Source: Acaryochloris sp. IP29b_bin.148
GTDB taxonomy: Bacteria > Cyanobacteriota > Cyanobacteriia > Thermosynechococcales > Thermosynechococcaceae
DNA length: 37,025 nt
Direction: 5' to 3'
NCBI RefSeq assembly: GCF_028285565.1
Contig: NZ_JANQOY010000043.1
Coordinates: forward strand, 1 to 37,025
This document shows positions 8,549 to 17,759 of the stretch, in pieces. Made by a program: the position numbers and the translations under genes. Numbering within the stretch: the first letter of the stretch is position 1; the number at the start of each line of letters is the position of its first letter. Under the pieces are notes generated by a model, which had not been told where the DNA came from, did no database searches, and saw nothing but the letters and a program-made list of their open reading frames with translations.

Positions 8549-9664
8549 CTATTGTTGCAGGAAGTCTTGAATCGCTGTAATGATTCGTTCTGAGGCATGA
8601 CCGTCACCAAACGGATTAATGGCCTTAGCCATAGCGTTGTAGGCTGCTTCATTCTGTAGTAAGGAACTCGCTTCAGTGACAATATTATTTGTGCGAGTAC
8701 CGATCAATTTAGCCGTTCCGGCTGTGACCGCTTCTGGTCGTTCGGTGGTCTCTCTCAGTACTAAAACAGGTTTGCCCAGGCTCGGAGCTTCTTCCTGCAG
8801 ACCACCTGAATCGGTGAGTAATAGATAACAGCGTTGAATGGCGCCCACTAGGTCGGTATAGTCTAAGGGCTCTGTCAGGAAAATGCGAGGATGTTGTCCT
8901 AACAAAGCTTGCAGTGGCTCCCGTACCGTGGGATTGCGATGCAACGGTAACACTAACGCCGTATCTTCAAATCGATCCAATATTTGTAGAAATCCGTTGG
9001 CAATTTCTTGCAAGGGGGTTCCCCAGTTTTCTCGGCGGTGTACGGTCGCGAGAATGGTTCGATGTTGGTGCCAGTCTAAGCCAGGAATATTGCAAGGGGG
9101 ATGTTGGCCAGCGACGGTGAGTAGGGCATCAATCACAGTATTGCCAGTGTGATGAATGGTGCCCGTCACGCCTGAGGCTTTCAGATTTTGAACCGCTTGA
9201 GTTGTGGGCGCAAAATGAAGCCGAGTGATCTGAGAAATCAGACGACGATTGGCCTCTTCTGGGTAAGGGTTATAGATGTTATCTGTGCGTAACCCTGCTT
9301 CAATATGACCCACGGGAATTTGCTGATAGAACGCAGCTAGGGCAGCAGCAAAAGCAGTGGTCGTATCTCCCTGAACGAGAACGACATCAGGTTGTAGCTG
9401 TTGAAATAAGGGCTGTAGACCTTGGAGGCTCCGACAGGTAATATCTGCCAGACTTTGTTTGGCCTGCATAATGTCTAAGTTGTGATCCGCTTCGATATCG
9501 AAAATCTGCATCACTTGGTCGACCATCTCTTTATGTTGTCCAGTCAATAGGACTTGAGTGGCGAATCGATCATCAGACTGCAAGGCTTGGATGACCGGTG
9601 CGACTTTGATGGCTTCTGGGCGTGTCCCTAAAACAATACAGATCTGATGGCGCAAATTTGACAT
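8549..9664 (-). CDS. wecB: UDP-N-acetylglucosamine 2-epimerase (non-hydrolysing)
   Basis: A 371-aa cytosolic enzyme that interconverts UDP-GlcNAc and UDP-ManNAc, supplying precursors for surface polysaccharides. Hallmarks are the N-terminal GTRPEAIK, then LLTGQHKEMVDQV, VQGDTTTAFAAALAAFY, VGHIEAGLRT, YPEEANRRL, TVHRRENWG, PLHRNP and the UDP-binding LLTDSGGLQEEAPSLGKPVLVLR. Length is normal. The ATG at 9664 fits homologues (MSNLRHQICIVLGTRPE); the frame extends eight codons upstream to a GTG without support. No polysaccharide neighbours are present, so it stands as a single gene behind a terminator. Confidence 0.96.
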   Translation of the reverse strand: MSNLRHQICIVLGTRPEAIKVAPVIQALQSDDRFATQVLLTGQHKEMVDQVMQIFDIEADHNLDIMQAKQSLADITCRSLQGLQPLFQQLQPDVVLVQGDTTTAFAAALAAFYQQIPVGHIEAGLRTDNIYNPYPEEANRRLISQITRLHFAPTTQAVQNLKASGVTGTIHHTGNTVIDALLTVAGQHPPCNIPGLDWHQHRTILATVHRRENWGTPLQEIANGFLQILDRFEDTALVLPLHRNPTVREPLQALLGQHPRIFLTEPLDYTDLVGAIQRCYLLLTDSGGLQEEAPSLGKPVLVLRETTERPEAVTAGTAKLIGTRTNNIVTEASSLLQNEAAYNAMAKAINPFGDGHASERIITAIQDFLQQ

Positions 9665-9705
9665 GAAGATAATGGAACTGGAAAGCACTAGGGACCATAC
9701 TACTG

Positions 9706-9727
9706 AAAAACCCGGCTTATAACCGGG
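9706..9727 (-). terminator. Intrinsic terminator (minus strand)
   Basis: On the minus strand, CCCGG...CCGGG arms (9723-9727 and 9711-9715) enclose a small AT loop and are followed directly by TTTTT (complement of 9706-9710). It lies downstream of the small membrane-protein gene at 9826-10197 and upstream of wecB, which it should insulate. Confidence 0.65.
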
Positions 9728-9751
9728 CTTCTAGATTAAAAACCTGTGTAA

Positions 9752-9803
9752 TTCAAGAGAGCTGCAATCTCGTTTCAGAAAGAAACATTGCAGCTCTCTT
9801 GAA
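9752..9803. terminator. Long perfect hairpin downstream of membrane-protein gene
   Basis: Arms TTCAAGAGAGCTGCAAT (9752-9768) and its exact complement (9787-9803) form a 17-bp stem. Inside, GTTTC/GAAAC can extend the stem around an AGAAA loop. It begins 22 bp beyond the stop at 9826. Together with the terminator at 9706 it makes a double 3'-end structure. No T-tract follows it, so RNA stabilisation or processing is plausible. Confidence 0.55.
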
Positions 9804-9825
9804 GGTTAAAAATTTTAATGTCAAT

Positions 9826-10197
9826 CTAGTCGAGATCGCAGGTTAGTGGGCAAGCTGCGTAAACTGTACTACTGACTGGATTGGCCTTGCCATTGAGCCA
9901 TCTTAGCCACCGGACTTCATGGGGATGAATCCCTTTGAAGGTCAGCATGGCAGCAGCAACCATAATTGCTAAGGCGTTAGCAGCCAGAATTCCACCTGAC
10001 ACTAAAGCAACCGCACTCATTGGAAAAACGGCTTGTAGTACAACTGCTGCTAGAGCACCGCCTGTTGCCATTAAAACGACTAATGGAAACCCAACGACGA
10101 GCCAGCAAACGGTTAAAGTAAACGTCCAGATTAAAAAACTCTTCAAGATAAATACGAAACTATGTTGTTTCAAGTGAGAAGCTTCAGCCAATGTCAT
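9826..10197 (-). CDS. Small hypothetical membrane protein
   Basis: A 123-aa protein. The ATG at 10197 is chosen because GGAGG lies 7 nt upstream; the frame opens further upstream without such a site. Three or so hydrophobic segments occupy roughly residues 14-85 (FVFILKSFLIWTFTL, VVGFPLVVLMATGGALAAVV, ALVSGGILAANALAIMVAAAML), then a soluble tail with VRWLRWLNGK and a final Cys pair (ACPLTC). It resembles uncharacterised cyanobacterial inner-membrane proteins. No function can be assigned. It has its own hairpins downstream and appears monocistronic. Confidence 0.7.
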   Translation of the reverse strand: MTLAEASHLKQHSFVFILKSFLIWTFTLTVCWLVVGFPLVVLMATGGALAAVVLQAVFPMSAVALVSGGILAANALAIMVAAAMLTFKGIHPHEVRWLRWLNGKANPVSSTVYAACPLTCDLD

Positions 10198-10985
10198 TTT
10201 TATTCCTCCCGCCAACCAACAGCGACTCAATGGATATAGTCAAAGTCTTAATTTCAAGTTTTTTTAGTATATAGAATGGAAGTATCAAAACTGGTTGATT
10301 GTTCAACATTATTTACATTGACGGCCAAACTGCAACAAGGCATTCATCTCTATTTACCCTAAATTACCGCACTAAAAGGGTGATATTTAGTTTCTTGTAA
10401 TCTATGTATATAAACGGTTTTGTGGGTTTTGCTGCTTATCAATTAAGACAAGATTACTTGATTCTTCCTTGTGATGCTTTTGATCCCTATCATTAAATTA
10501 ATTAATATTTAAGACTATCTTTCTCAGTTTTGGTCTACCAATTCAGGGCTAGCCGCATTTTAAGCAACAAGAATTTTACAGTTTGAATGCCTGGTGAGGC
10601 CCTGATCCTTCGTTTCTTTCGGTGGCTTGAAACGTCATCTACCGCTTCATCCCTGATATTAAATTTCTGGGTAGGAAATAGTGAAATGAGTATTAATACT
10701 TGCGTATAAATCACTAGTGACGCATCAAGAAATTCTTGAATGTTATTACTGTTGTCCTTGTGGGGACTGGGATGCTGAATGTACGCTCAATCTCCAGGGC
10801 TGATCAAGACTGAGGGGGCTGATGACCCAATTCCAGTTAGAAGGTTAAATTTTAGGTGAGGATGGTGAATACTTTTGACATACCCGTCAGTTGCAGATTG
10901 AGCCAGAGTATCCCCTGTGACTTTATCGTTGAGCACGGTAGATGATTTGAATTGAGTATGTCCATCGCGTGAAAGAAGTACTTCT
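10198..10985. other. 788-bp intergenic region upstream of pilT
   Basis: Separates the divergent membrane-protein gene and pilT. No ORF with recognisable content. The region around 10480-10520 is strongly AT-rich. A cluster of three palindromes at 10689-10739 is listed separately. It probably holds promoters for both flanking genes. No riboswitch or small RNA was recognised. Confidence 0.5.
10689..10739. promoter_or_regulatory. Cluster of three palindromes upstream of pilT
   Basis: Three perfect or near-perfect palindromes follow one another: AGTATTAATACT (10689-10700), TCACTAGTGA (10711-10720) and TCAAGAAATTCTTGA (10725-10739, 7-1-7). The first two centres are 21 bp apart, two helical turns. 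This is suggestive of protein-binding sites 250-300 bp upstream of the pilT start. No known consensus is recognised. Confidence 0.4.
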
Positions 10986-12329
10986 ATGACAGACTATCAA
11001 CGCCCCCCTTTTCCACCTCCCCCTGCACCCCTGCCGGCTGTTCCACCTCCTCCCTATCCTGATCAGCGTGGGGAAAGAGATGCCATGGAAACGGAAATGA
11101 TTGCGACTCCAACCAAGGTGGTTGATGTACCGACTCAGACTCAAACTGCTGAGGAACTCACTTCTTTTCCTCAGACTCAGCCTTATGCAGGCTATGGACA
11201 GACTGAAGTAGATAATGGTGAACCGACCCAATCCACCCTACAAATGCGGGGTCGACCACCCGGAATGGGAATTACTCTTGAACAGTTAGTTCGAGAGGCT
11301 TTTGAGAATAACTTTTCTGATATTCACCTTGGGGTTGGCGAAGCCCCTCGCTTTCGTGATCGCGGTCGTCTAGAAATTTCTCACCATCCCATCACGGATG
11401 AAACCACCTTTGAATATTGGTTAGAAGAAATTCTTACGCCTGACGAAATTCAGCGGTTCCACACCACCCAAGAATATGATGGAGCCACCCAATACGACGG
11501 TATGGCTCGGGTTCGTATCAATATTTTTGTCAGTCTTAAGGGACCCGCGATGGTTCTCCGACTGATTCCTTTGAAGATTTTGAGCCTTGAAGATCTGAAT
11601 TTGCCCTTGGTGTTTCAAGATTTATGCCACTATCACAAGGGATTAGTGTTGGTCACCGGACCGACGGGGTCGGGAAAATCCACAACGTTGGCGGCGATGG
11701 TGGATTACATCAACTCGGAAATGCCCAAGCATATCATCTCCATTGAAGACCCGATTGAATTTGTGCATCAAAGTCGAAAGGCGATGATTCGCCAACGGGA
11801 AGTGGGGATTCATACGAAGAAGTTTGATAACGCGCTGAAAGCGTCCTTGCGAGAAGATCCCGATGTGATTTTAATTGGAGAAATGCGGGATCGAGAGACG
11901 GTGAATACGGCCCTCAAAGCGGCCCAAACGGGTCACCTGGTGTTTGGAACACTGCACACGAACAGTGCGGTCAAAACGATTGAAAGAATCCTCAATCTCT
12001 ATAAGCCCGAAGAACAAGAGCCGATGCGGGTGCAGGTGGCTGAATCCTTAGTGGCGGTGATTGCTCAATCTCTGGTGCGAACCACGGATGGTAAGCGAGC
12101 CGCAATTCATGAAATCATGATTAACACCGATGCCATTAAAGATTACATTCTGCGAGGCGATGTTGAAGAAGTGGAAGCGATGATTCCTCAATGTAGTTAT
12201 GATGGCATGGTCACTATGAATCAATGTCTGCATAACCTCTATGAGGAAGGCCGGATTGATGAAGAAACGGCGCTAGAAATGTCTCCCAAGCCGAATGAAA
12301 TGGCTCAGATTTTGCGAGGACGCATCTAG
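10986..12329 (+). CDS. pilT: Type IV pilus retraction ATPase PilT
   Basis: A 447-aa hexameric cytoplasmic ATPase that depolymerises type IV pili, powering twitching motility, phototaxis and DNA uptake. A proline-rich N-terminal extension of ~90 residues precedes the PilT core, which makes it longer than the ~345-aa proteobacterial enzyme. Walker A is GPTGSGKST at 225-233, the Asp box ISIEDPIEFVH, Walker B LREDPDVILIGEMRDRET, and the His box TGHLVFGTLHTNSA. The C-terminal retraction motif is AIKDYILRGDVEE, where canonical PilT has AIRNLIREGK. The KaiB-domain gene follows on the same strand after a short gap. Confidence 0.96.
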   Translation: MTDYQRPPFPPPPAPLPAVPPPPYPDQRGERDAMETEMIATPTKVVDVPTQTQTAEELTSFPQTQPYAGYGQTEVDNGEPTQSTLQMRGRPPGMGITLEQLVREAFENNFSDIHLGVGEAPRFRDRGRLEISHHPITDETTFEYWLEEILTPDEIQRFHTTQEYDGATQYDGMARVRINIFVSLKGPAMVLRLIPLKILSLEDLNLPLVFQDLCHYHKGLVLVTGPTGSGKSTTLAAMVDYINSEMPKHIISIEDPIEFVHQSRKAMIRQREVGIHTKKFDNALKASLREDPDVILIGEMRDRETVNTALKAAQTGHLVFGTLHTNSAVKTIERILNLYKPEEQEPMRVQVAESLVAVIAQSLVRTTDGKRAAIHEIMINTDAIKDYILRGDVEEVEAMIPQCSYDGMVTMNQCLHNLYEEGRIDEETALEMSPKPNEMAQILRGRI

Positions 12330-12403
12330 TTAGGATGGTAGAAGTCTAAGGTAAGGTATCCGAATAGACGTTGGATGCTGATATTGGCTTTTTCCTTGCC
12401 GTT

Positions 12404-13252
12404 ATGAGTCGCTCTGTGAATACGTTGCGATCGCAATCTCTCCCTTTTCTATTTAAAGGTCTCGCCCTGTTTACCCCGGGGGGAGACCTAATCTATTGTA
12501 TTGATTCGAGCAAGCAAGGCCATTGGCATATGCAGCTCTGCCAAGCCTTGCAGACGTTGCTACATTTGCCAGAACCGCCGCTGTTTCTTGTGCCCTGCTA
12601 CACGGCTTCTTTAGATCGATGGCTGCATCCTTATACTCAGCAGCTCCACATTGCAGCGGAAGCTTATCCTCGGGTATGGCGATACCGTGGTTTGCTGAAT
12701 GCTGTCTTTGAAACGCCAATGGACCATTGGCAAATGATCAAAGCGCCTGTAGAAGCCTGTGATCCAGCGGTGATCGAGAGCTATCAACCGCAATTCCCTC
12801 AACTTTGGCAAAATCATAATCTTGTGATTCGCCTGGATCAGCTGTCTGCTCAAAATAGCGCTAATACTACAGATGCGGATCAAACGGTCAATCAGCCTGA
12901 TCCGCGGGTTGCCGACCCGGCTATATCGATAGCCGCAGACAACAGTCGACCTCAAGGGTATGTATTGAGGCTATTTGTGGCTAGTCACCATACCAGTACC
13001 ACTCGAATTTTGGAAAACCTCCATCGGTTATTGGATCAGGTGCTTGATGTACCCTATACCTTAAAAGTCATTGATGTCACCAAGCATCCAGATCGAGCTG
13101 AAGCCGATCAAATAGCGGCAACGCCCACTTTAGTCAAGGTATGGCCAGAGCCTGTGCGCAGACTAGTCGGTGATCAGTTAGCTACTGATACGGTTCTGCA
13201 GTTATTAGATGCAACCTCAAGCGATACAACTGCGTCGGCGCAAGACCCGTGA
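12404..13252 (+). CDS. Circadian KaiB-domain family protein
   Basis: A protein of ~282 aa. Its C-terminal ~85 residues match KaiB: YVLRLFVAS at the first strand, then LKVIDVTKHPDRAE, IAATPTLVKVWPEPVRR and LVGD, aligning with KaiB's ALKVIDV, ATPTL and PVRKIIGD. The N-terminal ~150 residues (LALFTPGGDLIYCID, PPLFLVPCYTA, YPRVWRYRGLLNAVF) form a separate conserved-looking domain that I cannot name. The ATG at 12404 is preferred; TTG at 12371 is possible. This architecture resembles SasA in putting a KaiB fold beside another module, but there is no kinase domain. Adjacency to pilT suggests co-expression. Confidence 0.8.
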   Translation: MSRSVNTLRSQSLPFLFKGLALFTPGGDLIYCIDSSKQGHWHMQLCQALQTLLHLPEPPLFLVPCYTASLDRWLHPYTQQLHIAAEAYPRVWRYRGLLNAVFETPMDHWQMIKAPVEACDPAVIESYQPQFPQLWQNHNLVIRLDQLSAQNSANTTDADQTVNQPDPRVADPAISIAADNSRPQGYVLRLFVASHHTSTTRILENLHRLLDQVLDVPYTLKVIDVTKHPDRAEADQIAATPTLVKVWPEPVRRLVGDQLATDTVLQLLDATSSDTTASAQDP

Positions 13253-13402
13253 GGTCGGACCGGATACGCCGCTAGGCTAGACGGGATTGCTTCCTGAAAA
13301 ATGGAGCATCGTCCCGGTTCCTTCTGTGCAAGACTCTGGCTACAAAAGCGCTTTCTTCCCAGAGTTTCTTCTGATACACTGGCTCGGCAGGAGTTGGAAT
13401 GA

Positions 13403-14137
13403 GTGCAAGTGGCCATTGATTGGATTTTTTTTGATTGCTTCAATACCCTGATCGATGATTTTGATCAAACGGGTGAAGAATTAGCGCTGCAACCTGTTTA
13501 TGCTCTCCCTGCTGAAGTGGGATTATATGAATCTGCGGCTGAATTCCGACAAGATTATCATCGCTGGCGTAACCAACAATGGCAGACTGAGCATCGAGAA
13601 ATTGAGATGGGCGATCGCTACCAAGCCGTTCTACATGACAAATTTCCTGCTATGCCCTTGACGGAGATCGAGAAGATAGCAGCAGAAATGGTGAAACGGT
13701 TTCGAGTCTGTTATCAGAAGTCTCTGCGTTTACCGGATGGCGTGCAAGATATGCTCCAGTTTTGGCAGGGCCGAGTGCGGTTAGGTGTGGTTTCTAACTT
13801 TTATCTTCAAGGGTGGCCCACAGAACTGCTAGAGAGTTTTGGCTTACGGTCCTACTTTGATTTTGTTTTGGATAGTGCAGCCTGTGGCTGGCGTAAACCC
13901 GGACGAAAAATCTATGAAATAGCCTGCGAACAGGCTCATATTCCGGCAGCGGATCGCCATCGCGTCTTATTTGTGGGCGATCATCTACTCAATGATGTTC
14001 TAGCACCCCAACAATTGGGAATGCAGGGTCTCTATTTCGATCGCTCACAGGTACGCCCTACCTATGCACCCTCAACGCAAGGCGTGGCTACTATTACTGG
14101 GTGGCATCAGTTTCGATCTGATTTTTGTCAAACGTAG
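13403..14137 (+). CDS. HAD-superfamily hydrolase
   Basis: A 244-aa cytosolic HAD protein. Start is GTG at 13403 with AGGAG 9 nt upstream. Motif I is IFFDCFNTLID with the nucleophile D11. The +2 acid found in phosphatases is replaced by Phe (D-C-F-N-T), as in haloacid-dehalogenase-type members. Motif II is GVVSNF, motif III GWRKPGRKIYEIA, and motif IV FVGDHLLNDVLAP. The substrate is unknown; phosphatase or dehalogenase activity cannot be decided from sequence. It follows the KaiB-domain gene by 150 bp on the same strand. Confidence 0.85.
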   Translation: MQVAIDWIFFDCFNTLIDDFDQTGEELALQPVYALPAEVGLYESAAEFRQDYHRWRNQQWQTEHREIEMGDRYQAVLHDKFPAMPLTEIEKIAAEMVKRFRVCYQKSLRLPDGVQDMLQFWQGRVRLGVVSNFYLQGWPTELLESFGLRSYFDFVLDSAACGWRKPGRKIYEIACEQAHIPAADRHRVLFVGDHLLNDVLAPQQLGMQGLYFDRSQVRPTYAPSTQGVATITGWHQFRSDFCQT

Positions 14138-14186
14138 TTGTTGATGCCCAGAACTAAAGCGCGGTGATCCTTGTCATTAGCGGAGC

Positions 14187-14555
14187 CTATCTTCTTTTAT
14201 ATTTTCTTGCAGCTAGTTTGGCAGCTGTTCCTCGCCACAAAATGATGATAGGCAAGGAAATAATAATCAAAATAGGTATTAATTCCCAAGCTGCTGCTGT
14301 CACCATTGGCATGAAAACCATTAAAAACATACCGCCGAACATGATCCAGCCCGAGATTAAAACCCACCAAGGAATTCTTCCTCCAGCTAAACCTCTGTAA
14401 GCTCTGCCACGAAGGTAAATATCACCCATGGGATCGTATCCAGAGGGGATTTTTTCTTGATAGGGAGGTTGTGGATCAGCCGGAACTTCAAGAATCATCG
14501 GATCATCTGAATGATCTTCAGGCAGGAATTGCTGATAGTTATTATTGTGGCTCAT
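14187..14555 (-). CDS. Small hypothetical membrane protein
   Basis: A 122-aa protein with a polar, proline-rich N-terminal half containing SGYDPMGDIYLRGRAYRG, then two hydrophobic segments (WWVLISGWIMFGGMFLMVFMP and IPILIIISLPIIILW) and a basic tail (KLAARKYKRR). The second of two tandem ATGs (14555) is preferred because AGAGAGG lies about 5 nt upstream. It is convergent with the HAD gene and divergent from ddl. Similar short proteins occur in cyanobacteria without assigned function. Confidence 0.7.
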   Translation of the reverse strand: MSHNNNYQQFLPEDHSDDPMILEVPADPQPPYQEKIPSGYDPMGDIYLRGRAYRGLAGGRIPWWVLISGWIMFGGMFLMVFMPMVTAAAWELIPILIIISLPIIILWRGTAAKLAARKYKRR

Positions 14556-14638
14556 CATCACCTCTCTGGTTAGTGTGAAGCTACATGCGAAACCATTGTG
14601 ATAGTCTATCTGGATTAAGGTATGCCAGGGAGTCAACA

Positions 14639-15697
14639 GTGGAGAAATTGCGGGTCGGTTTAGTTTTTGGGGGTTGCTCAGGCGAGCATGAAGTATCCAT
14701 TACCTCAGCAAAAGCGATCCACAAGGCATTGCACACGGCACCGAATCTGGACAAGTATGAGATAGTGCCGTTTTACATCCATAAAAATGGTTGCTGGCAA
14801 GCGGGTTCAGTCGCTGAAACGGCCTTAGACACTGGCAAACCTCAAGCATGGCCAGCCACCGTCAATCGCTGGCGCTTTCCAGATCAGGCTAGCACGATTG
14901 ATGTATGGTTTCCTATTCTCCATGGTCCTAACGGTGAAGATGGCACGATTCAAGGACTGTTGCAGCTGATGCAAGTTCCCTATGTTGGGTCTGGCGTGTT
15001 GGGCTCGGCAGCGGGGATGGACAAGATTGCCATGAAAACCGTGTTTGCAGCAGCCGGATTGCCTCAAGTGAAGTATGAGCCCGTGACCCGAGAACAGGTG
15101 TGGTCCGATCCTTGTGTATTTAAGCAAGTGTGCGATCGCATCGATGAGGAGATTGGCTATCCCAACTTTGTTAAACCTGCCAACCTCGGATCCTCCGTGG
15201 GGATTTCCAAGGTGCGATCGCGGCTAGAACTGGAAGCGGCTTTGGACAGCGCCGCGAGTTTTGATCGCCGCATTGTGGTAGAAGCAGGCGTTGTGGCTCG
15301 GGAAGTGGAATGTGCGGTGCTGGGGAATGGTCAACCTCGGGCATCGGTCGTTGGAGAAATTAGCTTTGATAGTGATTTCTACGATTACGAAACGAAATAT
15401 ACGGAAGGACGGGCCAGTCTGCAAATTCCAGCCCCATTGCCAGCAGAGATTACCCAAAAAATTCAGGAGATGGCGATCAACGCCTTTATTGCGGTCGATG
15501 CAGCGGGTCTATCGCGGGTAGATTTCTTTTATGTGGAATCTACGGGAGAGGTGCTGATCAATGAAATTAATACGTTGCCAGGGTTTACGAGTACGAGTAT
15601 GTATCCCCAGCTATGGGGAGCAGCAGGCGTTAGTTTCCCTGAGTTAGTGGATCGCCTGATTCAATTGGCTGTGGAATATCACGCTAGCGCTGATTAA
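14639..15697 (+). CDS. ddl: D-alanine--D-alanine ligase
   Basis: A 352-aa ATP-grasp ligase making D-Ala-D-Ala for peptidoglycan in the cytosol. The start is taken as GTG at 14639, since AGGGAG sits 6 nt upstream and the protein then begins with the family's [21 protein letters not shown]; the frame upstream to 14585 adds 18 unlikely residues. Conserved blocks are [51 protein letters not shown], and the metal- and substrate-binding [16 protein letters not shown] near the C-terminus. Length and motifs are normal. Confidence 0.97.
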   Translation: MEKLRVGLVFGGCSGEHEVSITSAKAIHKALHTAPNLDKYEIVPFYIHKNGCWQAGSVAETALDTGKPQAWPATVNRWRFPDQASTIDVWFPILHGPNGEDGTIQGLLQLMQVPYVGSGVLGSAAGMDKIAMKTVFAAAGLPQVKYEPVTREQVWSDPCVFKQVCDRIDEEIGYPNFVKPANLGSSVGISKVRSRLELEAALDSAASFDRRIVVEAGVVAREVECAVLGNGQPRASVVGEISFDSDFYDYETKYTEGRASLQIPAPLPAEITQKIQEMAINAFIAVDAAGLSRVDFFYVESTGEVLINEINTLPGFTSTSMYPQLWGAAGVSFPELVDRLIQLAVEYHASAD

Positions 15698-15764
15698 TGA
15701 GCTGAGACTTTGCCATGCGGTGGGTATGGGCTTGGGATCGCGATCCATCCAATGAGCGGACTGG

Positions 15765-16526
15765 TTAGTAGTAATAAGGATTATCCGGTTCAGGAATCGG
15801 TTTGAGTGCTTTAGCTTGAATAACGAGTTGGCGTTGACCATTCAGGGTCTCCGTCATCATTTCTCCTTGGATCGCTTGCCAGGAATCAACCGCATAGGTC
15901 TTGCGGTTGCCCTCTAATTTAACGGGCAAGCCCACAGGATAGGCATCAGCTGCACAACAGCTAATCACAAAACGGGTCAGCGTAAAGTAGTTGTCAGGTA
16001 AGTCCTCGGGATAGACCACAAAGCCATCGACATTGACCTTTTGACCCGCATAGGCATCCGGTTCAGGATAGACATCCAGCGTGCGAATCCACTCTAAAAG
16101 GGTTCGCTTTTCTGGGTTGCTTGTGGTTCGGAAGGCCTGAGGGCGCGCTCGGGTGACCAATGTGGTATCTTGCAATCCTCGTTGAATCGCTGTTTGGCTG
16201 GTGAAGGGACGAGGCGTCACTAGTAATCCAATCAAGGCGGCAACCAGCATGATACTGCTCATCACCGGGGGAGATAGCAAGGACAGATGCTGAGCGCGCA
16301 TCGGTAATCGTCTTCGCCAAAGCTTCAAGATCTGCAGAACCGTCAACATCAGCAAAAAATAGCCCGCTGCAAGGGTCAAACCATAGTAATTGGGATGGAT
16401 GAGCAGGCCAAGTTTACCGGATCGCCAATAGTGAAGAATTAAAGTCCCCCACAAGCCCAGGGCTAAGGTCACTAACCCCTCTGGCAGATAAGGGAACAGT
16501 TTAGTTCGTAAACGTTTTGCTGTCAT
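15765..16526 (-). CDS. TIGR03943 (YcgQ-like) membrane protein
   Basis: A 253-aa protein with three to four hydrophobic segments in its first ~115 residues (e.g. LGLWGTLILHYW, YGLTLAAGYFLLMLTVLQIL, VMSSIMLVAALIGLLVTP), then a soluble domain containing VDGFVVYPEDLPDNYFTLTRFVISCCAADAYPVG. The CCAAD motif and the beta-rich domain are diagnostic of TIGR03943/DUF1980. These proteins are almost always partnered with a DUF318 permease, and the permease gene ends 24 bp upstream here. Together they are presumed to form a transport unit; the substrate is unknown, and links to metals are only suggested by the cysteine motif. Confidence 0.88.
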   Translation of the reverse strand: MTAKRLRTKLFPYLPEGLVTLALGLWGTLILHYWRSGKLGLLIHPNYYGLTLAAGYFLLMLTVLQILKLWRRRLPMRAQHLSLLSPPVMSSIMLVAALIGLLVTPRPFTSQTAIQRGLQDTTLVTRARPQAFRTTSNPEKRTLLEWIRTLDVYPEPDAYAGQKVNVDGFVVYPEDLPDNYFTLTRFVISCCAADAYPVGLPVKLEGNRKTYAVDSWQAIQGEMMTETLNGQRQLVIQAKALKPIPEPDNPYYY

Positions 16527-16550
16527 AAGGGTTGAGGGAGAGCATACTCC

Positions 16551-17573
16551 CTAGCTAATCCACAGGTTAATAATCAGAGTGAAGACTAAGGTCAGTTGAA
16601 AGACAATGGCAAAAATATAAAAAACAGCCCGAGGCTTAAAGACCATCAATAATAACCCCATACTTTTGAGGTCAAACATGGGGCCGAATACCAGAAAGGC
16701 AAGCAGCGCGCCACTGGTGAAGGTGGAGGCAAAGGAAAGGGCAAAAAACGCATCGACGGTCGAACAGATGGAGATGACGCCGCCTAAAATCACCATGGCA
16801 AAGACTGACGTCACGGGTCCTTGACCAATAGCGAGAATGATATTCCGGGGAACGGACACTTGAATGATCGTTGCGAGTAGACTCCCTAGAACGAGAACGC
16901 CACCCATCTCTCGCAGTTCTTGAATGGTGTTTTCCAGCAAGAGGGGGAGTTTATCCCAGAGAGATTTGCGCTGAGGGGAGGCAATGGCCAGTACAGCATC
17001 CAAGTTAGCGGCTTCTAGGGCAACTGGATTGCCGGGCTGATCTAGAAAGTAGGTGCCGGATTTTAACAAACCGGTGGGCTCAGGGGATTCCGCTGTAGAG
17101 GAACCGGGTGAAGGGGGCATTAGTGCCGCAATATTGGGTTGTAAAAAGGGTTTGAGATCGGCTTGCCAACTAAAGACCCAACCGACAATGGTTGCGATCG
17201 CAAAGGAAAATACCACTCGCAACACCACAATTTCGGGTTGATCCGGGAATGCCGACCAGGTCGCCCAAATGACGACTGGATTAATGGTTGGGGCTGCTAG
17301 CAAAAAGCCAATGGCAACCGGCGCAGACGCCCCCTGAATCAGCAACCGTCGAGCTACAGGAACGTTCCCACATTCACAAACGGGGAATAAAAAGCCAAAT
17401 AGGCTTCCAGAAAGCGCTCCCAACAAGGGGTTTTTGGGAAACTTGGCAATTAATCGCTGTTCGTCAATAAAGAGCAGCAGAATGCCCGAGACCAACACAC
17501 CAAAAATTAAAAATGGCATGGCCTCAACCATCAGACTCAGAAATAGAGTTAATCCACTACCAAATTGGGGCAT
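16551..17573 (-). CDS. DUF318 (YcgR-like) permease
   Basis: A 340-aa inner-membrane protein, about eight hydrophobic spans in two groups separated by a polar loop of ~80 residues (about 155-235). The family signature LFPVCECGNVPVARRLLIQGASAPVA is present in the second and third spans, and the second half holds GGVISICSTVDAFFALSFA. It is the permease partner of the TIGR03943 protein encoded immediately downstream in the same operon. Start is ATG at 17573. Substrate is not established. Confidence 0.9.
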   Translation of the reverse strand: MPQFGSGLTLFLSLMVEAMPFLIFGVLVSGILLLFIDEQRLIAKFPKNPLLGALSGSLFGFLFPVCECGNVPVARRLLIQGASAPVAIGFLLAAPTINPVVIWATWSAFPDQPEIVVLRVVFSFAIATIVGWVFSWQADLKPFLQPNIAALMPPSPGSSTAESPEPTGLLKSGTYFLDQPGNPVALEAANLDAVLAIASPQRKSLWDKLPLLLENTIQELREMGGVLVLGSLLATIIQVSVPRNIILAIGQGPVTSVFAMVILGGVISICSTVDAFFALSFASTFTSGALLAFLVFGPMFDLKSMGLLLMVFKPRAVFYIFAIVFQLTLVFTLIINLWIS

Positions 17574-17688
17574 TCAAGGTATTCCTAAAACGTGAGTGTT
17601 TTCAGTGAGTGACATCTCTGGACGATAGTTGAGAGACAACAAGCCCTTTGGACTCATCTCTGCTGCAGTACCTACCCTAACCTGAGGT

Positions 17689-17718
17689 TGGCATAAGGCA
17701 AGGACTCACTTTATGCCA
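17689..17718. terminator. Hairpin between propeller gene and permease gene
   Basis: Arms TGGCATAA (17689-17696) and TTATGCCA (17711-17718) pair perfectly, and the stem extends inward with one G-T wobble and a G-C. It is 42 bp beyond the stop of the beta-propeller gene on the minus strand. No strong T-tract follows, so terminator function is tentative. Confidence 0.4.
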
Positions 17719-17759
17719 CAAGGTCAGCCATACTCTCACTTGAGTATAGATTGCCCACT

